Shown: positions 47,881-61,620, numbered from the stretch's first letter. The stretch is 64,000 nt of DNA from Formicarius rufipectus (GCA_013399695.1 VXAU01000198.1:72686-136685), one strand, 5' to 3'. The notes: generated by a model from the sequence alone, not told the origin. A program made the numbers and translations.

Positions 47881-50800
47881 AAAGTGGAGTCCATTGCTTG
47901 CAGTGATTCAGTTCTCATCTACTGGCTACTCTTTGTGAAATCTGTCTGTCAGGTGTCCCATAGATGATCAATATAAGACCACACAGAGGACACTAACTTA
48001 CTTCCTTGGTGTCAAAAATGTGAGTGAACTAAAATTGCAATTCAAAATTGCAAATAGAACATACAGATGAGAAGGAAAATAATTTTAATTTTGTAAATAA
48101 CTAATATATTGCAAAGGTTTTTTTCTTGTTAGCGTTAATCTAAATAAAAAAAAATGATTAGTGTAAACTTCATCATGTAAAATTAAAAGAATATCATAAT
48201 GTATTGCTTTGCTGTGCAAGCTCAGCCAAATTCCTTTCTAGCATGTTTTTCTTTCCATGAGTGAATGCATCAGATTCTTTCCCTTTTATATATTAAAGTT
48301 ATCTCTGTTGATGACCAGAGTAAAAATGCACTGTTATCAAGCTGGTAAACAGAATATCGATCTCATTAGAAAATTCCTGTATACAAAACTAAATGTGGGC
48401 AAGGAATGAAAGCCATTGAATGTATTTTCATGACCCTTGCCTTCCTGTTTCAAAAGACAGTCATTTGTCTCCATATTAGATGGGTCCAGCAACTAAATTA
48501 TTGTCCTGTTTTCTGTGGTACCTTTCAATTTTATTTTGGCTTGTGAGAAGGACAGCTGGGATGCTTGGTGTCCAAAACAGTGGTCTCTGTGAAAGCTCAG
48601 AAAGCCCAGAAAGGTAAGTGTTCAGGAAGTCAAGGCAACTGGAATATCCAGAGCCAACCATCTTGAGGAAAATGTCAATATGACCATTTACTGGCTCGAC
48701 AGTCTGTGAAGGATAGGAGAAACTGCCCAAGTAGGAAACAGAAGTGTTCTGCCAACACACTGAACTTGTGAATGTGAGAGCTTTAAGGAGTCAGATGGCA
48801 TTTTATGTGACACCGTGGCAGAAAGCTTATGATTTGGCTGTCACTCTTGGATTAGTCCTTTCTGTTGAAAAAGGTGACTAGCCATTGTAATTTTTTTCAT
48901 AGTTATATCGAGGGCATTGTGGACAGTTCTATCAGCTATTCTGAGATCTGGTAAAAGTGTGGCAAGACCAGAGTAGTTAAGACAATATAGTTTCTTGATA
49001 GTGTTACAACAAGGTAGGGTAAACCAGAATTTTGTTATCCATAAGTCAAAATTAGATTGATAGAAAATGGAGAAATGTGGTGAAGAAAGAAAAAAAAATT
49101 CAGGAAGCAGGACTAATAGTGGGAACTCATCTTTAATAGGTAACATTATGTAAAAATTAGCTAAATCTCATCAAATGTTTTATTTTGCTGGCCTAGTCAG
49201 TTTAGGATGCCTGATATGACATGGAAAGCAAAGTTCAAATATGGATATTATCAACCCTAAAATCATAGGAAGTGGTGCTCTGGAAAAAGTAAAAATGAAA
49301 TCAACACATCAACACTCCTTTTGTAACTCCCCAATTAACACTAAAGAGTGATAGTCTGCTTTCATAAACATAATAAATGAAACTTTTTTTTGAAATATTG
49401 CCATAAGTGTGCCTTTCAGAGGTATCTCAGTTTCTTCCAGTACTGCATGTTGCAGACAAGGAGCCTACAGGTCCCCTTATTGTAAGTATTTCAACCTCAG
49501 CAATCTATTCTGCATGTTTTCATCATTTCAGTCTTTTTCCAGTCTGATATAAAATTTTATGTACTATGCCAAAACAGCCCTGAGATTGTGAGAGCGAGCA
49601 TTTGTTTCTTTGGACTCCTTAGCACAAAACCTTTTGCACATTCAATCTCTGGAAGGAGAATGAACTTTTCAAATGCATCAGCTGTAATGATTGATATGTG
49701 GGCAAGTGATCAAGGCCTGTTACAGTTCACCAAGCATCTTTCATTCCTTCTTCAGACTCATCTAAGTCATCTCTTTCCTATCACTCCCCCATAATGTCCC
49801 AATCCCACAGATATTTTTATAGACAGGCTGTCCTTTTCAGCACTGACTCGAAGAAAACAAAACATGGCAAAACAAACAAAGAAAACCTTATTGGAATTAA
49901 AGGGGAAAGAAGTAGTTCACTTCAGGTGGCTTTTGTTATAGTTTAATTTCCATAACATGGGACATCCTGTCTGAAAGCTCAAAATCAAAGACATTCTATG
50001 TTTTGAATATTCCAAACAAATATTGACTGAATGATTAACCCTGAACAAACACCGTCCAACACAAAACAGAAAAAAACCCCATGTTTTCTTTCTCCAGCTA
50101 ACTTTTTCAGCTGGGGTTTCCATCTCTTAGCTAAGGTGTTATGTTTTTGAGGTTTGTAGTAGCCTTATCCTGACCTGTCCATGAACTGTTTCAAAACAGC
50201 TTTTCTGCTTTAATGACTACATTTTCTATGTCAGTGATATGTGTTTGCTTGTGTACTTGTCCCTTCTGTTCTTGGCTTGCCAATGTAATTGAGCATTACA
50301 AATGTCCATTACAGTGTACATTGGATGAGAGCACTCCCAGCAACACAGCCAGATGTGATCCTCCAGCTCATACTGCTGTGGTTAAAGCATAGACCTTTCA
50401 GCAACTGACACAAATTAATGTATCACTGCTTTCATCCACCATGCTGTATCCAAATGTTTTATTTCTATTGGCCAGCCTGGAAGCTCTTTCTTCTTGCATG
50501 GATCTTGTTTTTCAATAATGAGTCCTTCCAGGTTCTGTTGCCTTTCAGTCTGACAGCAGATCAGATGTCCTGAAGCAGTCCTCAATAAAAGGAAATGAAT
50601 GAGGTGCAAACTCAGAGTCATTCAGACAGCAGGGAGATTGAGATGAAAGAAGATGGGAAAAAGAAATGGTTAGTTATGTCGGACTAGACAGGAATTTTTC
50701 TGTCTATATAAAACTTTGTTTGGATGATGATTAGATTTTCACAGTGTGGTGTGATTTTATGTTTCTCTTTTAGAAGACTGAATTAACTTCAGGAACTTTT

Positions 50801-51766
50801 GGGGAGTTTCTTTGTCTGCTCATCCCTAGGCTGTCCATGAATATTATAGATTTCTCCTCCACCTACCTCTAGCCATGGCAGAATAGCTGGCCTGAGCTCT
50901 TCACACATAGGGAGAGGAAGAGACGAAAAGTCATCCTTCAATATCTGCTGCTGACATTTGAGATATTTTTGGATGTTGAAATGAGATTGCAATTTGTGTA
51001 CCTGAGAGATGAATTTACATCTAAACTCAATGAACAATTTCTGGTTTTTAATTCTCTTGCCCTAAGTGCTGCCTATCTGAAACAGTCATGTTTAAGTGAT
51101 GAGACAGAAAATAATTGATCAAATGCCAATTTAGTACAGACATGTGGTATTCTAGCCTTCAAAACAATGGTAAAAAGAAAACAGTGCTAATTTTTTATGT
51201 AGTTAAAAAGGTAATATTGCTCACATGGTGAACAGAGATCATACATTCTCATGTTCTTGGGTATAATCTTGAGAAAAGATAGTGCTGGGTATTTTAATTT
51301 TCTTTTTTTCATGGTCTATCTGTTGATTTTACTGAATCCAGTTTTCAAAGAGATTATGTCCTTCTGCTACAGAAGACTGCAAAGTACTACTCTGTGAAAT
51401 TGCCCTGGGTAAGAGGGTTTTTCTTGTGAGAAGACAGGATGGCAGATTCTGACCAACTTGCACTGGTTAGTGGTTCTCATCTGATACGAGTAACTTTTTT
51501 CTGAGACAATTATTTTGAGAAGAAGGGATAGTCATTTCCCTAAAAACAGACCAAAATTGTACTGCAGGTTGTTTGTGAGAGATAAATTCATACCTGCGAA
51601 TACTTAGAAAGGGATCTGCCTAAATTTAACTCAAAAAGAGTAATGACACTCCTCTTGAACTCAAAAACTTTAACGGTATAACACCTCATATATGTAACCA
51701 TTAAAGTAAAGGAGGGAGTAAGGCACACCCTGAGTAAGAGTCTCATGAAGGATCAATCTACCTCAT
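47881..51766. other. AT-rich DNA without a recognisable gene
   Basis: No recognised repeat or domain. Two exon-like intervals (48480-48613, 49420-49481) are reported as findings only. Confidence 0.45.
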
Positions 51767-52273
51767 TGTGTCGGGTTTGCTAAGCTCCCCGCCAAACACA
51801 GCTATGTGCTGGCTAGCTCTCCCCACCCCACTCCTGAGAAAAGGAAAAAAAAAACTAGAAAAAGGCAGAATTAGTAAAGGAATATATATATATTTACAGA
51901 TATCTTATATATATATAGCTAAATACTATGTACATATAATACAACAATCCCAAACAATCCCAAACACCCCCCAAAAGGGAAAAGGGGAAAAGGGGAAGGG
52001 GAAAAAGGACCAAAAAGGGTAAAACCAAAGCAATCCCACTCAATCAAATCCCAGGAATTAATTAAATAGAACAATAACACAGGAAAGATCTCACCAACTT
52101 CCCTTAGGAGAAGTGAGTACCCTCCCTCCTCTATCGGCAGAGACAACAGCTCTCAGCCAGACTCGAGCTCAGAGAGAGAAGCTGAGGCCTAAACACTGAG
52201 AGCTGCCCGCTCCGTGTGCACCCGACAAGCGAGAGAAGAGGAAAAGAGAGACAGACAGGAAACTCCCTCCTGT

Positions 52274-52280
52274 CTTTATA
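52274..52280 (-). promoter_or_regulatory. LTR TATA box
   Basis: Minus-strand TATAAAG, about 90 bp inside the 5' end of the solo LTR, in the expected place for an RNA polymerase II core promoter at the U3/R boundary. Confidence 0.55.
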
Positions 52281-52287
52281 CACCTGA

Positions 52288-52295
52288 TTACGTAA
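52288..52295. promoter_or_regulatory. PAR-bZIP/E4BP4-type palindrome TTACGTAA
   Basis: An exact consensus for the DBP/HLF/TEF and NFIL3 family, 7 bp upstream of the LTR TATA box. Its position in U3 suggests an enhancer or repressor site of the element. Confidence 0.4.
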
Positions 52296-52365
52296 GGGAA
52301 TGATATGGGATACTTCCTTGGTTTTGTATCCCGGTTTCTAGGGAAGGCCTACAGAAAAACTACCA

Positions 52366-52470
52366 CACTCACTCGCTCGCTCGCTCACTCGCTCACTCAC
52401 TCACTCACTCACTCACTCACTCACTCACTCACTCACTCACTCACTCACTCACTCACTCACTCACTCACTC
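52366..52470. repeat. (CACT)n microsatellite with CGCT variants
   Basis: About 26 tetranucleotide units start exactly at the solo LTR boundary. The first few include CGCT variants (52373-52391); the rest are pure CACT. It probably expanded from the insertion target or duplication sequence CTCAC. Confidence 0.95.
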
Positions 52471-55400
52471 TTCAGCAGGAATGATTATAAGTGAGATTTG
52501 TAGGTAAAAAATCTTACCCTACCCTAGTCCTTGTGAACTGTAATGTCATACTTTCACAGTGTTTCCCCAGACACCTTCTTTTACCAGTACAAACATGGAT
52601 TTTAAGATGTAATTTACACTTTTGTGCCAATGTTTCTTTGCCTGGAGTCTAGGAGTTCATGGGGGTTTTTATCTCAGGCTTACTCAATCATGGATTCTCC
52701 TGTCCACTTTTCTTAGAAGCTGTGACTCAAAAGAATAAACTCAGGTTTGGGATAGACAGTGTCAGGTTAGGCATAGTCCCTCATGCAGGATTGGCTGCAT
52801 GTTTCTGTGAGCAGATATGAGTTTATTTTGGCTCTGTCTACAACAACTTGAAACCTACAACATCTTGGAGGAGTTGAGAGTGAAATACACTGTCCATGCT
52901 TTTGGCATAGTATGCTTACTCCAAAGTGGCGACCTAGGTGGGAAGCTGATTTATCAAGGTTGTGAGGGCCCTCAGCATTGGACAAAGTTCCTGGAGAAGG
53001 TATAGCTACATGCTGGCCCATTTGTGAATCTGGAGCATCCTGGAGGCAAAGCATGTACAAGCAAATCTGCCCCAGAGAGTGCAGTTTTACAGACCCAGTA
53101 AGCTTCAGCTTGATTTCTTAAATTTCAGTTTGTTTTTAAATTGTTTTCCTTCCACTGTTGCATGAAAATCTCCTTCATCCTATGCAGGAGAGTTGCAAAG
53201 ATCACCAACTAATCAAATATAAGCAATTAGTTTAATCAATTAAAGAACCTATTTCCCTTTTGTGTCTTGAATGGTCCTGCAAGGATAATAACTCGTGGGA
53301 AGAGGGCAGAGGAGGGAGAGAATTCCTGGTGAGATTTGTATTTACCTCCTGGGGAAAACAGTACTTTAAAATAATTTAAAGTTGCAAACTGAGCCAGTAC
53401 ATTTAAACCAACTAGCAAGCCTTTTTCATCAGCAACATTTGCATCATGAATCATTGTGTGTGTCACTAGGCAGGAGAGAACAACACCCTGATGTATATTG
53501 TTTGCTGTCTCTCTCTTGCCTAATATTGGTTCTACAATGCTTTGAGCCTGTGTTCTTTTAAAATAAAATGTTGGGCACAATGAGATATTTATCATTAAAA
53601 TAATTTGTGTAAAAACAGGTGAATAGAAAATTTTATTTTTATTTTAAAAATTTTTTGTTAATGATAGAAGGAAAGCAAATCTTGTTTTGACATTGATTGG
53701 AAGATGTAGCAAACCAGTTTCTAAGAGTACATAGAAGTGCCTTACATTTTCCATTTTAACAAAATCCTTTAATATCTAGGATATTAAAAGAGTGAACATT
53801 TTGGGTAAAGATATCATTTAAATTCAGAAGGGTTTCTGTGCATTACATTTAAATAGATGTGATGTAATTTTCAACTAGCTCTGCTGATACTGTGAGGAGT
53901 TAATTCTACTCCTCTTTTTCTGCTATTTTTAAGTAATTTCTTTCCTGTTTTCTGTAATTTGATTTTTCTCCATTTCTGTTCTCCTCATCCCATCCATCTT
54001 TTCCCTCTATAGTTTATCTCTACCACTGATTGAAGACCAGCATAAAAAGACATGATTATATTAGAATAAATTTGTCTGATTTTTATTATAATGACAGATA
54101 TGAAGTTTATTTTTCCTTTGGAGAGGATGATTAAATGTCTTCTTGCTTTTGCATTGAGGAAGCAAGAATCTGAAGTTAAACAGCAATTTGGATTTTTTGC
54201 CCATGGGTATCTTTAATTTGACAGGGTAAACTCATGGTTGCACAAATTATCAGTATAACATGTATTTTCCATAAATATTGTTTATTTTAAATTTTATTTT
54301 ACAAAAGTATGGCATTTAAGATAAAAATGAAACCATTTTCCATTTTTTATTAAAAAAGCTTTTTAATATTTATCTATAAAAAGATATTTTTTCAAACAAC
54401 TAATCTGTGGTGTATGACAGATTGCCTTTTGATACTTGGTAACAGCAAATGCATAAAACCAAACAAACAAACACAGTACATTTTTGCAGGTTTTCTATCC
54501 ACAAATAATGTCTATGTCATTATCTCTGAACAGACCAAAAGCCCCACTTGTCAGCAGCTAACATGCTTGAATAAATCTAGGAGCAGAAAACTTGATAGGC
54601 ACACTTTTTCTTAGCCCAGCAGCCCCCAGTAGGGAGTCCAGTTCTGATAAGGTGATGCAGTGTGTTGGTAGGTGCTGTGAATAAACATAGTAAAAGAGAT
54701 TTTGAAATGAAAGCCTCTCATTGCTCCTCAGGAATGCCACACAGCCTGAGGCTGCACTAGATCCTGCAGCAGTTCCTGAGCTGATAGCAGAGAAATTTTC
54801 CCTGCTGTGCAGTCCTGAGAGGAGGTGAAAGAGGCAAATAGTTGTTTTTCCTATTTGCTAAAAACTGACTTGTGTTTCTACTTTTTCCTCCTGTAACAAC
54901 AATTAAACTACTTCAGCAGAACATGACTAGCACCACATTTGCCTCATATTCTTTTCAGACAGTAGCTATACAGGAAATTTTACATAAACTATTGCTTTTC
55001 TAATTAGTTACCATATTATCTCATAGCTTACAGGCATGACAATCATGATGACAGTAAAACAAAGAGGAAATACAGTTTTTCATTACAGATAAAAGATAAA
55101 GTCCTTGAAAGTTTTATGTTTGTAATATTGAGAGCACTAATACTCCTTGGAATTTAGAGACGTGTTATTTAATTTTATTAAATTATTTTTTATCATAGCC
55201 TTTCTGAATTTTGCAGGATGCAAAATGCTCTGAATAATTTCAGTCTTCTATCTGTACTAGCAAGATGCTCAGTTCTGTAAATGTAAAAACTGGTATTTAT
55301 TCAACAGAAAAAATAGGTTCAATAATATGCAGTCTGAGACACAATGTAAGTCTTGGTGGTTTTTGGAACATGAAGGTGGCATATGTTGAAGACCTCCATA

Positions 55401-58400
55401 AGAAATATTTGAATATATCTCTCTATGATTCATGAATATTTTGAGAGGAACACAACAAAATAGTAAATCTGGCAGACTGTCTCCTTGACTTGATGCACAT
55501 CAGAACTGGGCAACCTTGTGTGTGTCACTGAGAGAGTAATCATCTTCTGGTAGTTCAGGTCTCTGTCATCAACATACTCACTGATGTGATATCTGATACA
55601 GGCTGGGGGAAGGGATTGGTTAGTCAGAAAACTTGGATTGATACAAAGTTATCTGAGAATTTTGAAGACCCAAAACTAGAAGGGCTGAAATATAGCACGC
55701 GCACGTCAGAGCCATGTTAGATGCATAACAGGCCAACGTAGCATTCATAATTTTCTACTTTCCATATTAGGCTGTGTATGTGCATATTTGCACTTAAAAC
55801 CAATTGCAGTATGAAACAATATTTTTATTATTTTTAGTTTATTATTATGAAAACTATAACATTAGGATTCTTTCCAAGGTGTGCTGACAGCAAGTACCGT
55901 GGTATGGCCAGGTGTTGGCTCTGCATTGGCACCACTGAAGAGTCATCTCATGCAGATCTTACAGCTGGATTAATTTCTTGCAACATAACATTTCTGCATG
56001 GAAAAGTCTGTCCTCAATGGGTCATGAGATACCTCTGGCAGGAGATCCCTGGCTGTTGTGTCCATTCCACACGCATCATGGAATTTCCATGTGGAGGGAC
56101 ATCCCTCAGGCAGGTGCACTGCTTGGCAGGCACTGGGGCAAATTGAAGGTCTGTGAGTTGGTGGTGTCCAGGAGCATGCCTTGTCCATACTGTGTGAGTT
56201 GAGATGCCTTCAAGAGGGCAAGCCTGGCTATCCCATCTGAGGCACTGTCATGCTCCACTGCTTGCTCAAACAGCTACACAATATTTGTGGCTGGGTAATG
56301 CAGCCCTACAATGTCCTCAGGGTGAGTCAATAGTTCAATGTAAATGCAGTTATGGGCAGCTGGAGGTGCAAGTATCTCCTCTGAGAGCACAGTTATCTTT
56401 TTTTATGATTTAGTTACTTAATACGCTGCATATTCTTAATGAAGGAGTCAACATTATACAGCACTGAAGTATGCTGGCTCATCAGGTGACTGTTTTTAAA
56501 AATCCAGGACATGATTTTATACACCAATATTTAATGTTACATTGTGTTTCCTTACTGCCAATAGCTCTCGTGACTTGGCCACTGTTTTACATCTATTTAT
56601 ATTCTGTTAGAGAACTGTAGTCTTATGGCAAATAAAGAAAAATATACAGATTATTTGGTAACACAATAAATTTTGCTGGTTAGATGTGAGGATATGTTTT
56701 CTGCTTGTTTGGCCAGGGTGGCTCTTGCTTGCATGGAATATAGGATTCACCTCATCTGCTTCGCAAAGACAATATAGATTAAGAGTGTTTTCAAAGTAGA
56801 TATCTGGAAATGTATGGGGAAGAAAGGAAGCAAACCTTAAAATCAACTTCTGACAGCCTATAATTGAGTAATCACCTTCCAGCTTCATAGGCAAAGTTAA
56901 TAGAACTGGAAATTACATTAGGCATGCCTATATATTGCTGTCATTTTCTGTCCATTTTTGTTTTATAGCCATGTTATACTGCTTATTGAGATTATGCTTG
57001 TGATGTTCTATCTTTATTACTTTGTGGCCTAACCTTTGAAGTCTACAGAGCTTTCATGGACTAAACAATAAATTTTGCTGTAACAACTACATTTAATTCT
57101 CCTATAAAACTGACGTTTCCTGATGCTTGTTCACTGACGTGTACTATAAATATGGCATCCATAAATTTTAGAATTTAGTCCCATGTGGTTCATATGAAAC
57201 AATAATAAAAGCCTATAAAACAGGAAGCAGTAACAGGAAAGTATTCAGTTGTAACTGAGTCTAATTCTGTTCTACAAATGAAAAGGTATCATTCAAAAAT
57301 GTCTTGAAACACATAATTTCCCACAATCGCATTTGCAATATGACTGATTCCTAAATTACTTCTTTAGCTGTAACTTAAGGACCAAACTGTTACTGGGAGA
57401 ACAAACAGATGGAGGGAATGGTAATGAGGAACAAGACCTCTGTCAGTGTATGTGGAGCTGTGTGTGAAGCAGTAAACAACGGGTTACCCTCTTCTCTGAG
57501 AAAGTAGGGAGAGACAGACATGTCTCCCTCCTCTGACAGTGAATGCAGTCCTGCCACAGGGATCTCTGGATAACGGGTGACACAGCCTAGCGTGAAGCAA
57601 GGAGAAAAGGGAAGCAATTTTTCTGAAAAAGACCTTTCTATATTTTGAATGCTTGACAGCTTTTCTCACACATTGCACCTAAATAGCATCCTAAGCTCAA
57701 TTTTCATTTTGTAATAGTCTGTTGCTCTCCTCTAGCTTCCAGATGTGTGCCTCTAATAGCAATAATGGCAAAGCACAGCTTCTGATTAATACTAATGATG
57801 TGACTGATAATTGGCACTTTGGCAATACAAACGTTTTTTGACTGCGTAGCATTTTACCTTAGACCTACCCCTGATCTGGCTCCACTTGAGATATTCAGGT
57901 AGAAACTTTCCCTTACCAGCTTCCCTGTGGGATTTATGGACAGTTTTTTTCACTTTGTCTTATTTTGTTTTCCTTGAGACCTGTTGAACAGTACTCTCTG
58001 TATAGATAGATTGCATTTTTGTACAATCAGTACCAGAATAGAGACATATTAAAAATAAAGAAGTGGAAAGGGGAGAAGTCGGTAACCTATAATTAATCAG
58101 TCGCTGGGAGATGAGGTGTAAAATTACAGAGGTAAAAAGAACAGAAGCAACTTTGACAGTTGATTATCCCGTCTTCATACTTCAACCATTCCAGATTTGT
58201 CACTTGTATAGTTGACAGATATATTTTTCCAGAATATATTTAATAATTAATAATTTCAAGTCTAGCAGGAAGTTCTAGGTACAAAAGGCTGAGTAGCAGG
58301 ACTCAGTTTCAACAGCAAAAATTATCTGCATTCTTTCGGCAGCTATGTTGGTTATTGCATATATTTGCTAAATGTTCTTCAGTTACTCTTTCTAAATCTG

Positions 58401-60063
58401 TAAAAAGTCCTATAATTTTTAAATACAAGATTATTCACAATTTGAAAAAGATAAACAAGTTCAAGAAGGCAAGTGTATCTTTTCAAATAGAACTGAATCT
58501 TCCCCTATAAATATGTAATTGTCTGTATGGTGTCATTGTGTAAAATTGAAAGTGAGAATCCCAGAGAGCAGTTTTTAACCCTACTGAAACCCTGTAACTT
58601 TAAGGATTCAGGAGGTTATATCTGCTAAAATTAGGCACACCTCAGAACTGGCTTGCATCAGTTTTCTTTACAATTTATGTTAGGTGCTCAAATATCATGG
58701 CAATGAAAGGTGCAAAAATGGATAGGTGAACTGACAGAGTGAAATTAAAAACTTGGAAAGTTAGTTTAAATTTCAGGATTTAAATAAATTAAGCATGAAA
58801 AGCTTAGCACAAGAACACATTATTTACCTAGTTCATTTAGTTCTGGTTTTTATTACTAAAAAAAAAAAAAAAGTCAGTACATATTGGGAGTCTCACTTAA
58901 TGCAGAATGAAAAAAACATGAAGATGGCATCTGATGATGCCAAACCCAGAGCTGCAAGAAAACACACATTCAGGATTAGGGTCTGATTCTGAAAAATATG
59001 TTCATGGATTAACAAAGCTTTGTACAGTTTGGTTATTAAAATGGCAGAGTTAATTTTAAGAGTCCCTTCATACTATAAATCCTTCAATAAACCGAATGTA
59101 GGATGTTAAGAAGAAGTGAAGGAGCATACATGAAGAACTGACATAACTTTACTTATAAAAAATCAGTATGAAATACTACTCAAGTCTGAAAATCAATTAA
59201 ATCTTGCAGTATTATTCTAATATGTTTTCTGATGGAATGATACTACTTTACTTGGGTTGGGATAAGTGGTCATTGTATTATCTACTTCTTCAAGATAAGA
59301 TGAATTTCAAGTTAAGTTTTTAATTTAAAAGCATTAACAAAATTCACTTTCCTACCTTCTTCCTTTTCTTCCTGTCCTGTTCTGTGAGGGTTTATGCCAC
59401 ACAAACGAGCCCCTGGACCATGCAGAGTGTTCTTTTACTCCACACAAGAACTGTACTTGTTCATAGGAAAGATCCTACACTGGACTCCAAAAAAGTATTT
59501 TCTTGCTTTATTTGTACTCGAGTTTAATATCTGAATATAAATCTCCATTCTGCTTTTCTGTCTTTCAGAGTATAGGGCATTTCTTTCCGTTTTGCTGATT
59601 GTGTAAATGTTAATTTTTTTATTACTTTCTCTGTTCTTGGACAATTTAATCTCTAAGTTTTGCCTTTGCTGATTCAATGCTGGAACAGTAATTTTATTTG
59701 AACTTTGTTTAGGGCTTTTCTCTGTTTCTTTCTAAACTGGTACTTGGCATATATACCCAGTCTTTTCTGCTGTCTGGTTCTTCCATTATACACTTCCTCA
59801 ATTATACACTAGTCACAAGAAACCTCTCTTTTACTTAAAAGAATCTTTTCCCCTCCACCACTGTCACCTCCACTAGTGACTGTCACAATCTAGTGTATCC
59901 AATCCTACCAATCACTGTTGTGCTGATTGTCCAGTTTATGTTCTCCTGTGGTATTTTAAAACTGTTTCTTTCTTTGGTTAATTTTTTTATAGTACAGGGG
60001 CCTTCACACCTAGCAATATCAAGATATGAAAGCACATTCTACCTTTTTTTTTTTTCTTCATAG
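52471..60063. other. Mostly AT-rich DNA without a recognisable gene
   Basis: Two GC-richer patches stand out: 52740-53090 and 55860-56410, each with overlapping short open frames but no recognisable domain. A 119-codon minus-strand frame (53236-53595) matches nothing known to me. No CR1 or LTR end was recognised. Confidence 0.45.
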
Positions 60064-60395
60064 GTAACCTTCATGCAAAAAAATGATTTGCCTCCAGGAA
60101 TCAGGCTGAAGAACTTTATCTGACGAAGACACCTTGAGTCATGTAGGTTCAGTTTTGTCCTACAGAATATTGATATTTTCAGCAGTAGAAACCAAGCTGC
60201 TGGGAATTAAGGATTACACAATGTACAATCACAAATGGACAACTACTACATTTTTAATATTTTGCTAAATCTCCATTCTTACCTATTGAACATATCTTCC
60301 TGCTAAGTCTGAGTGGTATCAAAAGACAATCCTTTACTAGGGCTAGAAACTATATGCACAGAGAAATAAACTCCATATCTCTGTCTTTAGCTGTA
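60064..60395 (+). CDS. Candidate terminal exon with stop codon and poly(A) signal
   Basis: A strong acceptor (T13 run then CTTCATAG, ending 60063) leads into a single open frame that encodes VTFMQKNDLPPGIRLKNFI and stops at TGA (60121-60123). Entry is phase 0, compatible with the candidate exon ending at 29733. The putative 3' UTR has AATAAA at 60365-60370, followed at the usual distance by a T/G-rich element (TGTCTGTTTCCTGTTGTGTT near 60413-60432) expected downstream of a cleavage site. The coding part is only 19 codons and is unrecognised, so a chance arrangement is quite possible. Confidence 0.2.
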
Positions 60396-61620
60396 GCCTG
60401 TACAACATCCCATGTCTGTTTCCTGTTGTGTTTTTCAGATAAGTAATACTTTTCAGAATACACAGAACATAATGTCCAAGGGACCTGATACTTTTACATT
60501 TACAGATTAATCAGTATATATTAGAGAACACCAGTTAGAATACCCTTTTTTCCATGCCCCATTCCCAGTCTGAAGGAAATCTTAGGGTGCCAGAAATTGT
60601 ATTTTTGAACAGGTATCTACTGTTATTTATATTTATGGATATATTTTTGCTCATGTTAAAAGGTTTATATGTAGGTAATATCATAAAATCAATGATAAAG
60701 TTGACATAAGTGCACTTTAAGCCATTTTGAACAGAAGAATTTCATATTGTTTGGTTAAAGGCTGGATAACATTTGCGTTTTATTCAGGGATAATGCATTT
60801 TGAGCACAAGACAAAACATGAACTTCCAGAGATTTTGTATATTACGCCATAGAAAATAGTATTGTGCGTATCAGAAATTAGGAGGTGAGCTCCACACGTG
60901 ATGACTTTTCCATCCTTACCTAAAGGAATACATACATACAAACATATTCCAAAATAGGAAGCTCGATTTGTTTGTTCTTGTACTGCATAGTTTGATATAT
61001 TGTCATCAAATATTTTTATACCCTGTTTTGGCTGCCAAAAGGACAATCAAGTGCCTGTAATTCTCACTGCAGCTATTCAATGATAGAACAAGCTTAGTAG
61101 CTTCCCAATCTTTGAAGATCTAAATAAATATGCACATAATTTTCAATTCTTTGTTGATCTAGTTAATTATAGTGTAGAGAGAAAGACTAGCAGCTGTTCT
61201 GTATATGCTTAATTTTTGTTCTCTTTTACCCTCTCCTGATTGAAACCTTACATGGCTTCTTAAGTATTTTGGAGGTTAATAGACTAATCCAACTGTGTGT
61301 ATCCATAGCAATCCATGGATTTTATAACCCTCACAATAAAAACTGAAAAAAAGATGCTAGAAATATCTTCAGTATGATAATAAATCCCAAAAGAAAACAG
61401 ATGCTGGGTAAATATCTTCTGGTGAACTATTTTTAAAGAGCTTAGACAATTAGCAGTAAAAATTTGGGTACCAAAATGTTTTAACTCATACAAGCAAAAC
61501 TCACACAGCAATAATTCAGCCCATACAATGATGATAATTTTTAAACCAAATTTTAAGAACACAATTGATTATTTTACTTCTTTAAAGCACTCAGTAGAAG
61601 TGGAGAATGATATATTGTTG

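Larger units (their letters stand above)
51767..52367 (-). mobile_element. Complete solo LTR of an endogenous retrovirus
   Basis: Read on the minus strand this 601-bp element starts TGTGGTAGTTTTTC (52367) and ends CAAACCCGACACA (51767), a TG...CA LTR. The U3 part has a palindromic TTACGTAA (52288-52295) and a TATA box (TATAAAG, 52274-52280). Downstream are a GC-richer R segment and a long T- and G-rich U5 with T/A runs. The flanks CTCAT (left, 51762-51766) and CTCAC (right, 52368-52372) match at four of five bases and fit a 5-bp target duplication, typical of ERVL-like elements. No primer binding site or gag-pol sequence adjoins it, so it is a solo LTR left by recombination. Family not named without a library search. 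Confidence 0.8.

Noticed and set aside
53236..53595. 119-codon minus-strand open frame
   Set aside because: No recognisable motif, no promoter or splice signals, and length within chance expectation.
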